Position numbers and translations under genes: made by a program. From NCBI GenBank assembly GCA_046497505.1, contig JAWOFN010000022.1, positions 1 to 36,907 of the forward strand: 36,907 nucleotides of DNA, read 5' to 3'. This DNA is from JAWOFN01 sp046497505 [NCBI: bacterium] (lineage in GTDB: Bacteria > Blakebacterota > Blakebacteria > Blakebacterales). Below, piece after piece: positions 8,903 to 17,063 of the stretch; the first letter of the stretch is position 1, and each line of letters begins with the position of its first letter. The notes beneath the pieces are model-generated. The model made no database searches. It was given only the letters and a program-made list of their open reading frames with translations, and had not been told where the DNA came from.

Positions 8903-10243
8903 CTACGGGACCAGGGGCTCGGAGGAGATGACCTCGGTGACCCGCACGTAGGAGTCATGCTGGAGACTGACATGGCCCTCGACGCAGACCGGCATCCCCT
9001 CGCGGACCCCCTCGTGGGGGTTGTCGGTGGGGAGCACGACCACGTGGGTGTCGTTGCGGGGCCCGAGCTGCACGTAGCGCCACTTCACCACGTCCGGCTT
9101 CGAGGGGTCCTCCGATTCCTCGACCCCGAAGACCAGGGTCCGCTCGTCCCGCTCCACCAGCGCCTCGAGCGGGACCATGAGCACGTCCTCATGGAAGGCG
9201 GCGTAGATCCGGGAGCGCGCGAACATCCCCGAGGTGATGAGCCCCTCGGGGTTGGCCAGCTCGAGGGTGACCTTGCCGGTGCGGGTCTGGGGATCGATGA
9301 TCGGGTTGACCGCCACGACCGAGGCCTCGAAGTCCCGGCCCGGCAGGGCGGTGAACTCCACCCTCGCCTTCCGCCCGCGGCGGATGGGGGCGATCTCGCT
9401 CTCGAGCACGTCCACCTCGACCCGCATGAGGCTGGTGTCGAGCAGGGTCAGGATCTCGGTCCCGCTGCCCAGCACCTGCCCCTCGTCCACCTTGAGGTCG
9501 GCCACGTACCCGCTGAAGGGGGCCCGCAGCCGGGTCTGCTCCAGGTTCCGCTCGGCCCGCTGCACCGCGATCCGTGCCTGGGTGAGCTGGGCCTTCAGGA
9601 TGTTCCCCCGCTCCTTGCCCGCAAGGATGCGGGCGATCTCGTACTCGAGTTCGATCTCGCGGAACTCCTCGGGGGTTATGCGCCCGGCCGAGAGGTCCTC
9701 CTGTGCCTGCTGGTAACGCAGGCGGACCCGGTCCAGCTCGGTCTCGTCGATGCTCCCGCCGGGGAGGGTCAGGCCGGCACCGGCCACCGTGGCGGCCTGG
9801 TCCTGCCGCGCGGCGTAGTCCGCCTGCCGCTGCAAATAGGTCGAGCGCGCCTCCTCCAGGGCCATCCGGTAGTCGCTGTCGTCGATCCGGACCAGCAGGT
9901 CCCCCTCGCGGACGTAGTCCCCCTCCACGATCGGGATCCCCTGGATCGGACCCGCGACCTGACTCATCAGACGGACCTGCCTGCGGGGCTTCGCGCGCCC
10001 CTCGGCATGGACGGTCTGGACCAGGGTGCCCTTGAGGGTGGGTGCGACCTTGACCGGGATGGGCGCGACACCCGAGAAGAGCCCTTCGACCGCCTCGCTC
10101 TGCTCGGAGGCGGCGGCCTGCTGCCCGCCGCCCTCCTCCTCGGCCTCTTCGGACTGCACCCGCCACCAGACCGCGTATCCGATCCCCGCAACGACGGCCA
10201 CGATGAGAAGCGTCTTCAGGATCCTGACCCCACGTCCATCCAT
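8903..10243 (-). CDS. RND efflux membrane fusion protein (HlyD/AcrA family)
   Basis: Periplasmic adaptor of 446 residues linking the RND permeases to the outer membrane channel. A signal anchor spans about residues 9-27. An acidic, Gly/Gln-rich linker follows. The two halves of the lipoyl (barrel-sandwich) domain are at about 97-121 (VEGDYVREGDLLVRID) and 239-270 (LRAPFSGYVADLKVDEGQ), separated by a long helical hairpin. A beta-barrel and a membrane-proximal domain complete it. No lipobox is visible, so it is anchored by its N-terminal helix. It sits 33 nt after the tolC-like gene and 5 nt before the first permease gene, serving both permeases as the only adaptor in the operon. Confidence 0.92.
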   Translation of the reverse strand: MDGRGVRILKTLLIVAVVAGIGYAVWWRVQSEEAEEEGGGQQAAASEQSEAVEGLFSGVAPIPVKVAPTLKGTLVQTVHAEGRAKPRRQVRLMSQVAGPIQGIPIVEGDYVREGDLLVRIDDSDYRMALEEARSTYLQRQADYAARQDQAATVAGAGLTLPGGSIDETELDRVRLRYQQAQEDLSAGRITPEEFREIELEYEIARILAGKERGNILKAQLTQARIAVQRAERNLEQTRLRAPFSGYVADLKVDEGQVLGSGTEILTLLDTSLMRVEVDVLESEIAPIRRGRKARVEFTALPGRDFEASVVAVNPIIDPQTRTGKVTLELANPEGLITSGMFARSRIYAAFHEDVLMVPLEALVERDERTLVFGVEESEDPSKPDVVKWRYVQLGPRNDTHVVVLPTDNPHEGVREGMPVCVEGHVSLQHDSYVRVTEVISSEPLVP

Positions 10244-10276
10244 GTCCGACCTGCTCCCGGGCCCTGCCGGGCCCTG

Positions 10277-11887
10277 CTATCTGTTCTGGAACGGTTCCGG
10301 CGGCGCGGTCCGCTGGGTGACCGGCCGGTCGTTCTCCCAATCCCAGAGCGTGAGCTCACGCAGCCGGGCCTTGGCGGTCTGGTAGGCGATCCAGTCGCTG
10401 AGGTACTGCTGGTTGGCCCGCGTCAGGGTGTCCTGGCTCTGGGAAAGCTGCTCGAAGGTGATCTCGCCCCGCTCGTACCGCTTCTGGGTGATATCGTAGG
10501 CGGTCTGGGTCACCCGCACGCTCTGCTCCTGGATCTCCAGCCGTTTCATGGCGCTCTGGACGGCCTTCACCTGGTTGATGGCCTGCTGGCGCAGGTCCTC
10601 CTCGGCCTCGGTGATGGCCCGCTCCTGCTCCCGGATCGAGGAGAGCTGCCTCTCCACGTTGGAACGGTTGACACCGGCGTCGAAGACCGGGAGCCGCAGG
10701 GTGAGGCTGATGTTCGTGTTGGGGGAGCGGTTCTCCTTCTCCATGGCCGCGGTGAAGTGATCGGACCAGGGGTCCTCGGATGTGAGGGTGATCCCGGAGT
10801 TGCCCGTGATGTCGTAGCCCAGGTTGAGCTGCAGGTCGGGCCGTCCCCGGCTCAGGGTCTGCTCCAGGCTCAGCTCGGCCTGCTCGAGCTGGATCTCGGC
10901 CCGGCGCACGTCGGACCGGTTGGCGAGGGCCCGCTCCACGGCCTGGCCCTGGTCCACCTCGATCGGAATGTATTCCAAGTCCGCCTCCACCCAGATGGCC
11001 GTCTCCAGGGGCAGCCCCACCAGGCGGTTGAAGGCGAACTGGGTCTGCTGATGGGAGTTCTTCGACTGCTCCAGGGCCACCTCGTCCTCCGCCTGCCGCA
11101 CGCTCAGGTTGAGGTACTCCACCTCGGGGATCAGACCTGCCTGGTACTTGCGGATGCCGGTCTGGTTGTTCGCCGCGCTCTGGCGGAACCGCTCGGCGGC
11201 GATCTCCAGCTCCCGCTGCTGACGGAAGAGGTTGTAGAACTGCTGGGTCACCTGGTTGATCCGGGCCAGCTCGTCCTCGGTGTAGCTGAGCCGTATGCTC
11301 TGGAAGGCCAGCTCGGCACTGCGCAGACTCCCCTTGATCTCGTTGTACTGGAAGAGGGGCTGCTGGAAGCTGATACCCACACTGGGCTGGAAGGAACGGC
11401 GCTCGGTATCGCGGTCGGGGAGCTGCTGGAAGGTCTCGCTCCCCACCATCCCCGTGCTCAGCGTGATGCGGCCGTTGGTGATGAGGGGCTGAGCCAGGTC
11501 CACGTTGAGGCGGGCGTTGTTCATCCCCGAACGTATATAATAGATGTCGTTCCCCACGAGCTGGGGGTTGATGCCCTGGCTGATCGAGGGCAGCGTGGCA
11601 CGCAGGTTCACCTGCGTGCGGAGGGAACGCCGGGCGGCCTCCACCCCCAGCTGGCTGCGCAGGTAGCTCTGTTCGAGCTGGTACATGCGGTACGACAGGT
11701 CGATGGCGGTCTGGATGGCGCCGTCCAGGTCGAGCACCATCTCGGCATCCGCTCGGGTGAAGATCTCCGGTTCGGGGACCCCCTGGATCACGGGGACGGC
11801 GGGCTGGGGTTCCTGCGCGGCGGCGGTCGCGGGGACCAGGCCGATAAGCAGAAGGAGGGCCAGCGCGCGGCGGGTCATCATGCGCAT
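10277..11887 (-). CDS. TolC-family outer membrane efflux channel
   Basis: Outer membrane factor of 536 residues, first gene of the efflux operon. A Sec signal peptide (about 1-24, ending ATAAA before QEP) precedes two homologous OEP repeats of long alpha-helices rich in Gln, Glu and Leu. Examples are LAFQSIRLSYTEDELARINQ in the first repeat and IQLEQAELSLEQTLSRGRPD in the second. I chose ATG 11887 rather than an in-frame codon 75 nt upstream. It gives a clean signal peptide and has AAAGGAAG about 9 nt before it. The protein should form the trimeric outer-membrane exit duct. It is divergent from nuoA; a palindromic operator-like site lies 26 nt upstream of the start. Confidence 0.92.
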   Translation of the reverse strand: MRMMTRRALALLLLIGLVPATAAAQEPQPAVPVIQGVPEPEIFTRADAEMVLDLDGAIQTAIDLSYRMYQLEQSYLRSQLGVEAARRSLRTQVNLRATLPSISQGINPQLVGNDIYYIRSGMNNARLNVDLAQPLITNGRITLSTGMVGSETFQQLPDRDTERRSFQPSVGISFQQPLFQYNEIKGSLRSAELAFQSIRLSYTEDELARINQVTQQFYNLFRQQRELEIAAERFRQSAANNQTGIRKYQAGLIPEVEYLNLSVRQAEDEVALEQSKNSHQQTQFAFNRLVGLPLETAIWVEADLEYIPIEVDQGQAVERALANRSDVRRAEIQLEQAELSLEQTLSRGRPDLQLNLGYDITGNSGITLTSEDPWSDHFTAAMEKENRSPNTNISLTLRLPVFDAGVNRSNVERQLSSIREQERAITEAEEDLRQQAINQVKAVQSAMKRLEIQEQSVRVTQTAYDITQKRYERGEITFEQLSQSQDTLTRANQQYLSDWIAYQTAKARLRELTLWDWENDRPVTQRTAPPEPFQNR

Positions 11888-11913
11888 GGAAGGCACTTCC
11901 TTTCCTTCGTTCC

Positions 11914-11929
11914 GTACGAGGGATCGTAC
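11914..11929. promoter_or_regulatory. Inverted repeat (operator-like) before the efflux operon
   Basis: GTACGA and TCGTAC form a perfect 6-bp inverted repeat with a 4-nt spacer, 26 nt upstream of the chosen tolC-like start. Two GTGTCAT-type motifs sit just beyond it. Efflux operons are commonly controlled by TetR- or MarR-type repressors that bind such palindromes; no regulator gene is adjacent here, so the role is inferred. Confidence 0.4.
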
Positions 11930-12215
11930 ATGACACTCTGACGCTCTCACGCCGTATGACACCTCGCCGGACCGATTCCTTGTGGCTCCCCGTCGGTCCG
12001 TGTATATGAACGAACCGGACCGGACGACGGTTTATTGAGAATCGCACCTACCCCTGATACGGTGCCTCCGGTCACATGTTCGCCCCCATGGGAACAGACG
12101 GATGAGCCGCCCGGTCCGCTGCCTCCTTTCTGTCCGGGCATCGAGGGGCCGCGTACCCGACCGGTCCGGACGGGCAGAATATCCTTGAGGGGGGCGCACC
12201 TTAGTGTAAATTCCC

Positions 12216-12263
12216 CGAAAGGCTTCAGCGCATGCGAGCATCTGGAGCCTTTTTTTTCGGGCC
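12216..12263 (+). terminator. Terminator-like hairpin in the nuo leader
   Basis: An 8-bp stem (12223-12230 with 12244-12251, one G-U pair) is followed directly by eight T residues (12252-12259). The inverted repeat extends outside the stem: CCCGAAA at 12216-12222 can pair with TTTCGGG at 12257-12263. On the plus strand this is a textbook intrinsic terminator shape, yet it lies 77 nt before the nuoA start with no plus-strand gene upstream. It may therefore be an attenuator of the nuo operon or the end of a small leader RNA. TTGAGG and TAAATT at 12187-12214 look weakly like a promoter but would start transcription at the hairpin itself. The remaining 11,930-12,215 shows no coding pattern. Confidence 0.6.
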
Positions 12264-12339
12264 CACATTGTGAAGAAATGCACAATCTGCCCCTGCCTCT
12301 CCCGCGGCAGACCGGCGTCCCTCGACCGGGGAGTGCTGC

Positions 12340-12696
12340 ATGGATCACGACCTCATCGCCCTCGGGCTGCTGCTGCTGGGGGCCCTCGGCATCGGTGCGG
12401 CGATGCTGGCGATGCCCCGGCTGTTCGGGGCGCGCGCCCGCAGCGATTCCACGCTCGACGTGTTCGAATGCGGGGTCCCCCTCAAGGATGCCGGGCAGCG
12501 CAGGATGCAGGTGAGGTTCTACCTGGTGGCGATCGAGTTCATCGTCTTCGATGTGGAAGCGGTGTTCCTCTTACCCTGGGCGGTCAACTTCAAGACCCTG
12601 GGCCTCTACGGCTTCTTCGCTATCCTTTTCTTCCTGGCGGTCCTGACCGTCGGGCTCATCTACACATGGGGCAAGGGGGGACTGGAATGGGAGTAG
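12340..12696 (+). CDS. nuoA: NADH-quinone oxidoreductase subunit A
   Basis: Membrane subunit A of complex I, 118 residues with three predicted TM helices. It contains the conserved loop segment FECGVPLKDAGQRRMQVRFY, with Cys in the quinone-site-adjacent loop, and the acidic FIVFDVEAVFLLPW of TM2. The start has GGGGAG 7 nt upstream. First gene of the nuo operon; its last codons overlap the nuoB start. Confidence 0.97.
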   Translation: MDHDLIALGLLLLGALGIGAAMLAMPRLFGARARSDSTLDVFECGVPLKDAGQRRMQVRFYLVAIEFIVFDVEAVFLLPWAVNFKTLGLYGFFAILFFLAVLTVGLIYTWGKGGLEWE

Positions 12697-13295
12697 CCTC
12701 CCTCTTCGGTGACAGCATCCTCGTCGGCAAGCTGAAGGACGTGATCAGCTGGGGGCGCAAGTACAGCCTCTGGCCCACGCCCTTCGCCACCGCCTGCTGC
12801 GGCATCGAGTACATGTCGGTGATGGCGGCCCGCAACGACCTGGGGCGTTTCGGTGCCGAGCGTCAGTCCTTCAGCCCCCGGCAGGCGGACCTGCTGATCG
12901 TCATCGGAACCATCTGCCTGAAGGCCCGCCCGGTGCTGAGGAAGGTGTGGGAGCAGATGCCCGATCCGAAGTGGTGCATCAGCATGGGCGCATGCGCCTC
13001 CTCGGGGGGCATGTTCGACGTCTACAGCGTCTCACAGGGGGTGGACGACTTCATCCCCGTAGATGTGTTCGTCCCGGGATGTCCCCCCCGCCCCGAGATG
13101 CTGCTCCACGCCCTGATACTGCTCCAGGAGAAGATCCAGGGAACCCCGGGGATCGGCCACGAGGAGCGCACCTGGATCCGGCGGCAGGTCCAGGGGGAGG
13201 TCGACCGCCAGTGGCAGGAGAAGATGGCCGAGCAGCAGGCCCGCATGGCGGAGCAGGGGCTGACCGCCGTCGAGATCCCGGGACTGGAGTCGTGA
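12687..13295 (+). CDS. nuoB: NADH-quinone oxidoreductase subunit B
   Basis: Peripheral-arm subunit B (PSST) of complex I, 202 residues. It carries the terminal 4Fe-4S cluster N2 that reduces quinone. The ligands are visible: tandem Cys37-Cys38 in ATACCGIEYM, Cys103 in MGACASSGGMF and Cys132 in VPGCPPRPE. The ATG lies within the last codons of nuoA (10-nt overlap), so translation is coupled. The C-terminal tail of about 40 residues is helical and charged. Confidence 0.97.
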   Translation: MGVASLFGDSILVGKLKDVISWGRKYSLWPTPFATACCGIEYMSVMAARNDLGRFGAERQSFSPRQADLLIVIGTICLKARPVLRKVWEQMPDPKWCISMGACASSGGMFDVYSVSQGVDDFIPVDVFVPGCPPRPEMLLHALILLQEKIQGTPGIGHEERTWIRRQVQGEVDRQWQEKMAEQQARMAEQGLTAVEIPGLES

Positions 13296-13300
13296 GCGGC

Positions 13301-13906
13301 ATGGAGACCCGCGAGACCTACAGGAACACCATGGAGGACCGGCCCGAACGCCCTCCCCTGCCCTGGGAGCAGCAGGTCATCGACGCGGTCCAGGACGCGG
13401 CGGGCGAGGCCCTCATCGATGTCTGGCTCGGCCCGGACATGCCGGTGCTGCTCATCCACTCCCATGGCATCCGCGACGTGGCCCCCGCCCTGGCCGACGC
13501 CGGACCGGATGCCGCCTTCCCTCACCTGCTGGACGTGACCGCGGTGGACTACTCCGCCTACAAGGACCCGAGGCCGGAGCGCTTCTCGGTGGTCTGGCAC
13601 TTCCTGGACCGCAGGCGGGGACGCCGGGTCCGGGTGAAGTCGTTCGTGGCCGAAGGCACCTCCGTCCCCTCCCTGGCCGGGAGCCACCCCGCGGCCGACT
13701 GGGGTGAGCGGGAGGTCTTCGACATGATGGGGATCCCCTTCAGCGGCCACCCGAACCTGGTGCGGATCCTCATGCCCGAGGACTACGAGGGACACCCCCA
13801 GCGCAAGGACTTCCCGACCCAGGGCCCCGATCGCGGCAAGCCGATCCACGGTGAGATCCTGGGCAACAAGCCCCTCACCTCGTGGAAGGAACTCCATGAG
13901 ATCTAG
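13301..13906 (+). CDS. nuoC: NADH-quinone oxidoreductase subunit C
   Basis: Peripheral-arm 30-kDa subunit of complex I, 201 residues, here as a protein separate from NuoD rather than the NuoCD fusion of E. coli. The family signature is in WGEREVFDMMGIPFSGHPNLVRILMP, cited here as WGEREVFDMMGI then FSGHPNLVRILMPEDYEGHP. The HPQRKDFP motif is near the C-terminus. ATG 13301 is chosen; GTG 13292, overlapping the nuoB stop as GTGA, is an in-frame alternative. GGAG is 11 nt from the ATG but only 2 nt from the GTG. Confidence 0.95.
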   Translation: METRETYRNTMEDRPERPPLPWEQQVIDAVQDAAGEALIDVWLGPDMPVLLIHSHGIRDVAPALADAGPDAAFPHLLDVTAVDYSAYKDPRPERFSVVWHFLDRRRGRRVRVKSFVAEGTSVPSLAGSHPAADWGEREVFDMMGIPFSGHPNLVRILMPEDYEGHPQRKDFPTQGPDRGKPIHGEILGNKPLTSWKELHEI

Positions 13907-13921
13907 GATCGAGGCGAGCGC

Positions 13922-15190
13922 ATGACACGGAAGACCGATCGCGAGCGCCTGCGGGAGCTGGAGGCCGCGAGCCTCCACTGGGAGTCGGTGCCCCCCGAGG
14001 TCGATCTCTACGAGGAGGAGGCCCAGGAGGACCGGGTGGTCATGAACCTGGGGCCCTACCATCCCGCCATGCACGGGGTCCTCCACAACATCGTCACCCT
14101 CGAGGGCGAGAAGATCGTGGAGGTGGATCCCCACATCGGCTACCTCCACCGGGCCTTCGAGAAGCTGGGCGAGGTCTACTCCTACACCCAGTTCCTCACC
14201 TGCGTGGACCGGATGAACTACGTCTCCGCCCCCATGAACAACGTGGGCTGGCTCCTGGCGGTGGAGGACATGATGGGGATCGAGGCCCCGCCCCGCGCCC
14301 AGTACGTGCGGACCATCATCGTGGAACTCTCCCGCATCATGGACCACCTGGTGAGCATGGGGATCCTCGGGGTCGACCTGGGGGCCTTCACCGGCTTCCT
14401 CTGGTTCTTCCACGAGCGGGAGCGTCTCTACCAGATCCTCGAGAAGCAGACCGGGGCGCGCCTGACTACCGCCTTCGGCCGCATCGGGGGCCTGGCCCGG
14501 GACGTCCCCATGGACTTCGTGGACGACGTCCGGGACTTCGTGCAGCGCTTCCCCGACACCTGGAAGGACTTCGACGACGTCCTGAGCAGGAACCGGATCT
14601 TCATGGACCGCACCCAGGGGGTGGGCGCGATCAGCGCCGAGAAGGCCCTGGACTGCGGCTTCACCGGCCCGAACCTCCGGGCGGCGGGGGTGCCGTACGA
14701 CGTCCGGAAGGACACCCCCTACATGGCGTACGAGGACTTCGATTTCCAGGTCCCCACCGGCGAGCGAGGGGACACGTGGGACCGCTACACCGTACGCATG
14801 CGTGAGATGCTGGAGAGCCTGAAGATCGTGGACCAGGCGGTGGAGAACATCCCCGAGGGGCCCTACCGGGTGGAGGACCCCAAGGTGAGCCTTCCCGAGA
14901 AGAAGGACACCTACACGAAGATGGAGAGCATGATCCACCACTTCAAGCTGGTCATGCACGGCGTCCGCCCCCCAGCCGGGGAGTTCTACTCCTCCAGCGA
15001 GGCGGCCAACGGGGAGCTCGGCTTCTTCATCGTGAGCGACGGCGGGATGAACCCCTACCGGGTCCACGTCCGGCGTCCCTGCTTCTACTATTACAGCGCC
15101 GTACCCGAGCTGCTCGTCGGGGGGACCATCTCCGACGCCATCGCCGTCATCTCGAGCCTGAACGTCATCGCCGGGGAGCTGGACTGCTGA
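13922..15190 (+). CDS. nuoD: NADH-quinone oxidoreductase subunit D
   Basis: The 49-kDa subunit of complex I, 422 residues, which forms the quinone-reduction pocket together with NuoB. The conserved NLGPYHPAMHGV loop (His47 region) and the helix EKLGEVYSYTQFLTCVDRMN are present, as is the C-terminal LVGGTISDAIAVI-like end found across the family. It carries no cluster, as expected. It starts 15 nt after nuoC, and its TGA shares one base with the nuoE ATG. Confidence 0.97.
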   Translation: MTRKTDRERLRELEAASLHWESVPPEVDLYEEEAQEDRVVMNLGPYHPAMHGVLHNIVTLEGEKIVEVDPHIGYLHRAFEKLGEVYSYTQFLTCVDRMNYVSAPMNNVGWLLAVEDMMGIEAPPRAQYVRTIIVELSRIMDHLVSMGILGVDLGAFTGFLWFFHERERLYQILEKQTGARLTTAFGRIGGLARDVPMDFVDDVRDFVQRFPDTWKDFDDVLSRNRIFMDRTQGVGAISAEKALDCGFTGPNLRAAGVPYDVRKDTPYMAYEDFDFQVPTGERGDTWDRYTVRMREMLESLKIVDQAVENIPEGPYRVEDPKVSLPEKKDTYTKMESMIHHFKLVMHGVRPPAGEFYSSSEAANGELGFFIVSDGGMNPYRVHVRRPCFYYYSAVPELLVGGTISDAIAVISSLNVIAGELDC

Positions 15191-15762
15191 TGCCCTCCTT
15201 CTCACAGCAGGCACGGGAGCGGATCGAGGCCATGCGCGAGGAATACCCGGATGCCCGCAGTCTGCTCATCCCCGTCCTTAAGATCGCCCAGCAGGAGTTC
15301 GGTCACCTGGATGAGGAGACCCTGGCCTACGTGGGCTCGGTCCTCGACCTGCCCGCCTCGGTGGTGGCCGGGGCGGCCACCTTCTACCACAACTTCCATG
15401 TACGCCCCCGGGGGAAGCACCTCGTGAGTGTCTGCCGCACCCTCTCCTGCGAGCTGGCGGGGGCGGGCGAGGTGAGCCGGCGGCTCCAGGAGCTGCTGGA
15501 CATCCGCCCCGGCGAGACGAGTGCGGACGGGCTCATCACCCTCCATGAGGTGGAATGCCTGGCCTGCTGCGGTACCGCACCGGCCGTGCAGATCGACTTC
15601 GAGTACTTCGAGTCCTTCTCTCCCGACCGGTGGGAGGAAGTCCTCGCCGCCCTCCGGGCCGGGGAATGGCCCGAGGGGGGCTCCGGCGTGCCCGGCGGCC
15701 CGGTGGAGGAGACGGCCCCGACGCCCGGGGCCCGGCCGAGCGTCGAAGGGGGCCCGGGATGA
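15190..15762 (+). CDS. nuoE: NADH-quinone oxidoreductase subunit E
   Basis: The 24-kDa thioredoxin-fold subunit of the NADH dehydrogenase module, 190 residues. It binds 2Fe-2S cluster N1a. The four ligands keep the family spacing: Cys82, Cys87, Cys123 and Cys127 (VCRTLSCELAG and VECLACCGTAP). A 40-residue Gly/Pro/Glu-rich tail follows the folded domain. Coupled at both ends: TGATG with nuoD and ATGA with nuoF. Confidence 0.96.
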   Translation: MPSFSQQARERIEAMREEYPDARSLLIPVLKIAQQEFGHLDEETLAYVGSVLDLPASVVAGAATFYHNFHVRPRGKHLVSVCRTLSCELAGAGEVSRRLQELLDIRPGETSADGLITLHEVECLACCGTAPAVQIDFEYFESFSPDRWEEVLAALRAGEWPEGGSGVPGGPVEETAPTPGARPSVEGGPG

Positions 15763-17063
15763 GCGAGGTCTACCGTGCCCGGGCCGACCAGCCCCCCATC
15801 CTCATGAGGCCCGAAGCGCTCGAGGGCATCCACACCCTGGAGGCCTATCGGGAGCGGTCCGAGGGCTACCGGGGCCTGGAGAAGGTACTGAAGGAGGCCA
15901 CACCGGCCGAGGTCACCGAGGAGGTCAAGGACTCGGGACTCAGGGGCCGGGGCGGCGCGGGCTTCCCCGCCGGTCAGAAGTGGAGCTTCATCCCCGAGGG
16001 GACCGACCGGCCCGTCTACGTGGTATGCAACGCGGACGAGGGGGAGCCGGGCACCTTCAAGGACCGGTGGCTGCTGCGGAACGACCCGCACCAGCTCATC
16101 GAGGGGATCCTCATCGCCGCCTATGCGATCGACTCGAAGAAGGCCTTCGTCTACATGCGGGACGAGTTCTCGAAGGAGGCCGAGCGTTTCCGGGCCTGCC
16201 TGAAGGAGGCCCGAGACGCCGGCTACCTGGGCGAGGACATCCTGGGGAGCGGCTTCTCCTGCGAGATCACCCTCTTCATGGGGGCCGGGGCGTACATCTG
16301 CGGGGAGGAGACCGCCCTGCTCAACAGCCTGGAGGGCAAGCGCGGCTATCCCCGGGTCCGTCCCCCCTTCCCCGCCCTGCAGGGCCTCTACGGATGCCCC
16401 ACGGTGGTGAACAACGTGGAGACCCTCAGCAACCTCCCCCACATCGCACGCAACGGCGGGGAGTGGTATGCCTCGTACGGCACCAAGTCGAGCACCGGAA
16501 CGCGCCTGTTCAGCGTGAGCGGACGGGTGGCCCGTCCCGGGGTCTACGAAGTGGAACTGGGCGTGGGGTGGTCCGAACTGCTGGATGACCTGGCCGGGGG
16601 ACCCTCACGGGGATACCCCTTCAAGGCCATCTTCCCCGGCGGTTCCTCCACCCCCGTCGTGACGGCCCGGGAGGCGGCCGAAGGGAAGATCGACTTCGAG
16701 TCCGCCATGGACATGGGCACCTTCCTGGGCTCGGGGGGCACCATCGTGCTGGACGAGGGGGACGACATGGTGGACGTGGCCCTCAACGTCTCCCGGTTCT
16801 ACGAGAACGAGACGTGCGGCCAGTGCACCCCCTGCAGGGAGGGCTGCCGCTGGATGGTGCGGATCATCCGCGGCATCCACGAGGGGACGGCCTCCTCGAA
16901 GGACATCGAACTGCTGCTGGACGTGGCGGGGCACATCAAGGGGAACACGATCTGCGCCTTCGGCGATGGGGCCGCGGACCCCATCGCGGCCACGGTCCGG
17001 AAGTTCCGGCCCGAGTTCGAGGCACGTGTCGGCGTCCCTGCCGGCGAGGGGGGGACGGCATGA
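15759..17063 (+). CDS. nuoF: NADH-quinone oxidoreductase subunit F
   Basis: The 51-kDa subunit, 434 residues, which oxidises NADH through FMN and passes electrons to cluster N3. The glycine-rich nucleotide site GRGGAGFPAGQKWSF (63-77), the FMN site CNADEGEPGTFKDR (90-103) and GAGAYICGEETALLNSLEG are all present. The N3 ligands are Cys353, Cys356, Cys359 (ETCGQCTPCREG) and Cys399. The start at ATG 15759 overlaps the nuoE stop and gives the usual length. Confidence 0.97.
   Translation: MSEVYRARADQPPILMRPEALEGIHTLEAYRERSEGYRGLEKVLKEATPAEVTEEVKDSGLRGRGGAGFPAGQKWSFIPEGTDRPVYVVCNADEGEPGTFKDRWLLRNDPHQLIEGILIAAYAIDSKKAFVYMRDEFSKEAERFRACLKEARDAGYLGEDILGSGFSCEITLFMGAGAYICGEETALLNSLEGKRGYPRVRPPFPALQGLYGCPTVVNNVETLSNLPHIARNGGEWYASYGTKSSTGTRLFSVSGRVARPGVYEVELGVGWSELLDDLAGGPSRGYPFKAIFPGGSSTPVVTAREAAEGKIDFESAMDMGTFLGSGGTIVLDEGDDMVDVALNVSRFYENETCGQCTPCREGCRWMVRIIRGIHEGTASSKDIELLLDVAGHIKGNTICAFGDGAADPIAATVRKFRPEFEARVGVPAGEGGTA

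Noticed and set aside
12035-12063. Possible nuo promoter TTGAGA with TACGGT at 17-nt spacing
   Set aside because: Good -35 match but poor -10. With the hairpin downstream it is attractive, yet one box is not enough to call a promoter.
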